A stretch of DNA of 16,926 bases, taken from NCBI GenBank assembly GCA_937906495.1, contig CALCVT010000071.1, positions 1 to 16,926 on the forward strand, in the 5' to 3' direction. Positions 14,526 through 16,926 of this stretch are shown in pieces. Position 1 is the stretch's first letter, and every line of letters begins with the position of its first letter. The notes under the pieces were generated by a model. The model saw only the letters and a list, made by a program, of their open reading frames with translations. It did not search any database and was not told where the DNA came from. A program made the translations under genes and the position numbers. This DNA comes from an uncultured Prevotella sp. GTDB taxonomy: Bacteria; Bacteroidota; Bacteroidia; Bacteroidales; Bacteroidaceae.

Positions 14526-15671
14526 ATGCAACCCTATTATTTGATACAAGAGCAGTTGCTCCGTCAAAACCTGAAACTTATTCGCAGTATTGCTGAGCGT
14601 GTAGGTGTAGAGTTTATTTTGGCTTTTAAGGCCTTTGCTCTTTGGAAGACCTTTCCTGTTTTTCGTGAATACATCAGCCATACTACAGCCTCTTCGCCTT
14701 ACGAGGCTCGTTTAGCTTTTGAGGAATTTGGTTCTAAGGCACATACCTATTCGCCAGCTTATGAAGATGATACGTTCAATACTATTTTAGATTGTTCCAG
14801 CCATATAACTTTTAATTCACTCACGCAATTTGCACATTTTTCGCCTCGCGTATTAAGCTTGGGAACGTATGCACCGAGCATGGGATTGCGCATCAATCCT
14901 GAGCATAGCGAAATTGAAACGGAACTTTATGATCCCTGTGCTCCCGGCTCGCGTTTTGGAGTGTTGGCCTCACAATTGCCTCCGCAATTACCAGCTGGTA
15001 TAGAAGGCTTTCATTGTCATTGTCATTGCGAAAGCAGTGCGCAGGCACTGGAGCATACATTAGGTTACATTGAGTCGCTTTTTGGACATTGGCTTCCCCA
15101 AATTAAGTGGCTAAATCTAGGGGGTGGCCATCTGGTTACACGTAAGGACTACGATGTGAATCATCTCATAACTATTTTGAAAGCCTTTAAGGCACGTCAT
15201 CCGCACTTGCATCTCATACTAGAGCCAGGTTCGGCTTTTGCCTGGCAAACGGGTCCCCTTGTGTCGCAAGTAGTCGACATTGTAGTCAACAAGGGTATTC
15301 AAACAGCTATTCTTAATGTGAGTTTTACGTGCCATATGCCCGACTGTCTCGAAATGCCTTATCACCCGGCAGTGCGTGGTGCCGAAACTATTCCTGATGC
15401 CCGCGAGTTGGGTATAGAAAGTGATGATTGTGTGTATCGTTTGGGCGGAAATAGTTGTCTGAGTGGTGACTATATGGGGTACTGGCGTTTTCCGACTCCG
15501 TTGAAGGTTGGTGATACCGTCATCTTTGAAGATATGATTCACTATACTACGGTTAAAACAAATATGTTCAATGGCATACACCATCCGGCACTCAAGATTG
15601 AACGCCTGGATGGCACTATCGAAACGTTGCGCACCTTTACTTACGAGGACTATCGCGACCGTATGGATTAA
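14526..15671 (+). CDS. nspC: carboxynorspermidine/carboxyspermidine decarboxylase
   Basis: PLP-dependent fold-III decarboxylase that converts carboxy(nor)spermidine to (nor)spermidine in the alternative polyamine pathway. The 381-residue product matches the family length. Lys35 in LAFKAFALW is the expected PLP lysine. GFHCHCHCES (161-170) is the His/Cys block, LNLGGGHLVTRKDYD (196-210) the glycine-rich phosphate loop, and LEPGSAFAW (232-240) the PLP-binding EPG. Cys311 in GGNSCLSGDYMG is the catalytic cysteine of the second subunit, and VSFTCHMPDCLEMPY is typical. In Bacteroidota the usual product is spermidine. The partner dehydrogenase, which uses aspartate semialdehyde, is not in this window. 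metA follows after 61 bp, probably in one transcript. Confidence 0.94.
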   Translation: MQPYYLIQEQLLRQNLKLIRSIAERVGVEFILAFKAFALWKTFPVFREYISHTTASSPYEARLAFEEFGSKAHTYSPAYEDDTFNTILDCSSHITFNSLTQFAHFSPRVLSLGTYAPSMGLRINPEHSEIETELYDPCAPGSRFGVLASQLPPQLPAGIEGFHCHCHCESSAQALEHTLGYIESLFGHWLPQIKWLNLGGGHLVTRKDYDVNHLITILKAFKARHPHLHLILEPGSAFAWQTGPLVSQVVDIVVNKGIQTAILNVSFTCHMPDCLEMPYHPAVRGAETIPDARELGIESDDCVYRLGGNSCLSGDYMGYWRFPTPLKVGDTVIFEDMIHYTTVKTNMFNGIHHPALKIERLDGTIETLRTFTYEDYRDRMD

Positions 15672-15732
15672 TGCCGCATGTGTTTGCAGTCACATTTACA
15701 AGAACTATACAGACAAACTGGCTTATACTTTT

Positions 15733-16590
15733 ATGTTTTATCTTCCCGATCTAATGCCTGCAGCTCGTGAGTTGCAGGCCGATACCTATGTGCTGCAAGA
15801 GTGGCAACAGGTGCAAGGGGTACGAAGGGTACTCCTGCTTAACCTTATGCCTCAAAAGCCTGTTACGGAATTGGATGTTGCGAGAACACTGGCTGCTACG
15901 GGCATCTCTTTTCAACTCATTCCAATTAAATTTAGTGGGCAGACTTATAAAACGACCTCTGCTGCTCACATGGAGGCCAACTATTTGACTTTTGAAAAGG
16001 TTGAGTCTTACAACTTTGATCGTTTGATTATTACAGGTGCACCTGTAGAGCAGTATAATTTTGAGGAGGTACGCTATTGGGAGTACTTGTGCCGTTTGAT
16101 GGATTGGGCTTTAAGCCATGTAGACAGTACACTCTATGTATGTTGGGGTGCACAGGCTGGGCTGTACCATCATTATGGAATACCTAAATATCAATTACCA
16201 TTCAAGTGTTTTGGTGTTTTCACTCAACAGGTGCTTAAGCCCGATTCACCCTTTATGCGGGGTTTGGCACCGACCTTTCCTATGCCAACTTCGCGGCATA
16301 CCGAAGTACAGTTGCCCGATATAAAGTGCTGTCGTGATGCAGGCTTGCAGCTGTTGGCTGTTAGCAATGAAAGTGGGGTAGGAGTAGTAGCTTCTGCTGA
16401 TGGTAAGCAACTTTTTATTGTGGGACATTTGGAGTATGAGCCAATGACACTCGATCGCGAATACCATCGCGATTTGGAACGTTCACTTCCTATTCAAGCT
16501 CCGGTGCATTATTATGCTGCTGATGGTAGTGTTCCCTTTGTATGGCAGCAAAGTGCCATTCAGTTCTATGCAAATTGGCTTACAGTTTAG
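15733..16590 (+). CDS. metA: homoserine O-acyltransferase (MetA family), predicted acetyl-CoA-dependent
   Basis: Activates homoserine by O-acylation, the first committed step to methionine. The reading frame stays open upstream into nspC, but MFYLPDLMPAARELQADTYV matches the MetA N-terminus, so I place the start at the ATG at 15733, giving 285 residues, somewhat shorter than the usual 300 or so. The catalytic triad is visible: Cys137 in LYVCWGAQAGLYHHYG, His232 and Glu234 in VGHLEYEP. SRHTEV (188-192 region) is also conserved. The acyl-donor position in TGAPVEQYNFEEV carries Glu106; in studied MetA proteins Glu here goes with acetyl-CoA and Gly with succinyl-CoA. Annotation pipelines may still call it a succinyltransferase. 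A 17-bp hairpin follows. Confidence 0.93.
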   Translation: MFYLPDLMPAARELQADTYVLQEWQQVQGVRRVLLLNLMPQKPVTELDVARTLAATGISFQLIPIKFSGQTYKTTSAAHMEANYLTFEKVESYNFDRLIITGAPVEQYNFEEVRYWEYLCRLMDWALSHVDSTLYVCWGAQAGLYHHYGIPKYQLPFKCFGVFTQQVLKPDSPFMRGLAPTFPMPTSRHTEVQLPDIKCCRDAGLQLLAVSNESGVGVVASADGKQLFIVGHLEYEPMTLDREYHRDLERSLPIQAPVHYYAADGSVPFVWQQSAIQFYANWLTV

Positions 16591-16619
16591 CAGCTATCAA
16601 ATTATTAAGGCTTGAATTA

Positions 16620-16657
16620 TACAAAGGCTGATTTGTCAATACAAATCAGCCTTTGTA
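16620..16657 (+). terminator. Hairpin terminator after metA
   Basis: A perfect 17-bp inverted repeat (16620-16636 with 16641-16657) has a 4-nt loop and begins 30 bp past the metA stop codon. The 3' arm ends CCTTTGT and is not followed by a long T run, so it may be a weak intrinsic terminator or a 3'-end stabilising hairpin. Confidence 0.65.
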
Positions 16658-16926
16658 AATGGTATGAGTAGTAATTCTTTATATGTATAAATATACTGAC
16701 AACTTAGTTACAATCATCATTTCCGTATTTTTAATAGGAAGGGTTGAAAGTGATTTGAAAATCATTCGTGCTTTGTGATTATAGCAAACCGAAATAGCTG
16801 AGTAAAGAGAGGCATTTGAAAAAAGACCAAGTTCTTCGGTCGAGCAGGCGATAATGTATTTGCAATGAATCTTTTGGTTCTGCGGGATTTAGTGTGAATT
16901 AACATGCCGAATCCCGCAATTAACGG
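16658..16926. other. Gene-free 3' end of the window
   Basis: No ORF, RNA gene or good promoter was recognised in the last 269 bases. The only clear structure is an inverted repeat, TGCGGGATT at 16881-16889 with AATCCCGCA at 16910-16918 (9 bp, 20-nt loop). It could be the terminator of a gene entering from beyond the right edge on the minus strand, but no T run follows it there. Confidence 0.45.

Noticed and set aside
15571..15732. Upstream extension of the metA frame overlapping the end of nspC
   Set aside because: The added 54 residues do not resemble MetA. The family N-terminus begins at the ATG at 15733.
14280..16686. Shared string GTAGTAATTC in the gap before nspC and in the final gene-free region
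   Set aside because: A match of about 10 bases in AT-rich DNA is expected by chance and has no matching context.

Overview
This window comes from a member of the Bacteroidota, most likely the order Bacteroidales. The evidence is lineage-typical gene families (a Porin_10-type outer-membrane barrel, a DUF4835/PorD-like secreted protein, DUF3127, the dnaN-exonuclease-coaBC-recN neighbourhood), start codons without clear Shine-Dalgarno sequences, and repeated matches to the Bacteroidota promoter -7 element TAnnTTTG. Genus cannot be fixed from the sequence alone. No rRNA, tRNA, CRISPR array, insertion sequence, prophage or integron was seen. The window reads as ordinary chromosomal core, not an accessory island.

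Left part, minus strand (1-11660): fbaA (class II fructose-bisphosphate aldolase) is a single-gene unit with its own promoter and a 16-bp terminator hairpin. To its right, and read toward it, is a seven-gene same-strand run: dnaN (beta clamp), a DEDDh 3'-5' exonuclease, coaBC (coenzyme A synthesis), a DUF4835/PorD-like exported protein, recN (DNA repair), an exported pseudoprotease-plus-TPR protein and, 9 bp further on, a putative porin that ends at a terminator. The first five form a replication/repair and cofactor group. The last two look like a cell-envelope pair.

Right part, plus strand (11730-16657): diverging from dnaN is a DUF3127 protein whose C-terminus ends in DDLPF, like the protein-recruiting tail of single-stranded DNA-binding proteins. 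It has a strong terminator. Then come mtgA (monofunctional peptidoglycan glycosyltransferase, GTG start), galE (UDP-hexose 4-epimerase, with promoter and terminator), a 385-bp intergenic stretch, nspC (carboxynorspermidine/carboxyspermidine decarboxylase) and metA (homoserine O-acyltransferase, predicted acetyl-CoA-using). The last two probably form one unit ending at a 17-bp hairpin. The final 270 bp hold no recognisable gene.

Nothing here is clearly a wholly new system. The items most worth a second look are the SSB-like tail on the DUF3127 protein beside the clamp gene, the degenerate protease domain fused to TPRs and paired with a porin, the non-canonical CoaC active-site residues, and a long imperfect inverted repeat between dnaN and the exonuclease gene.
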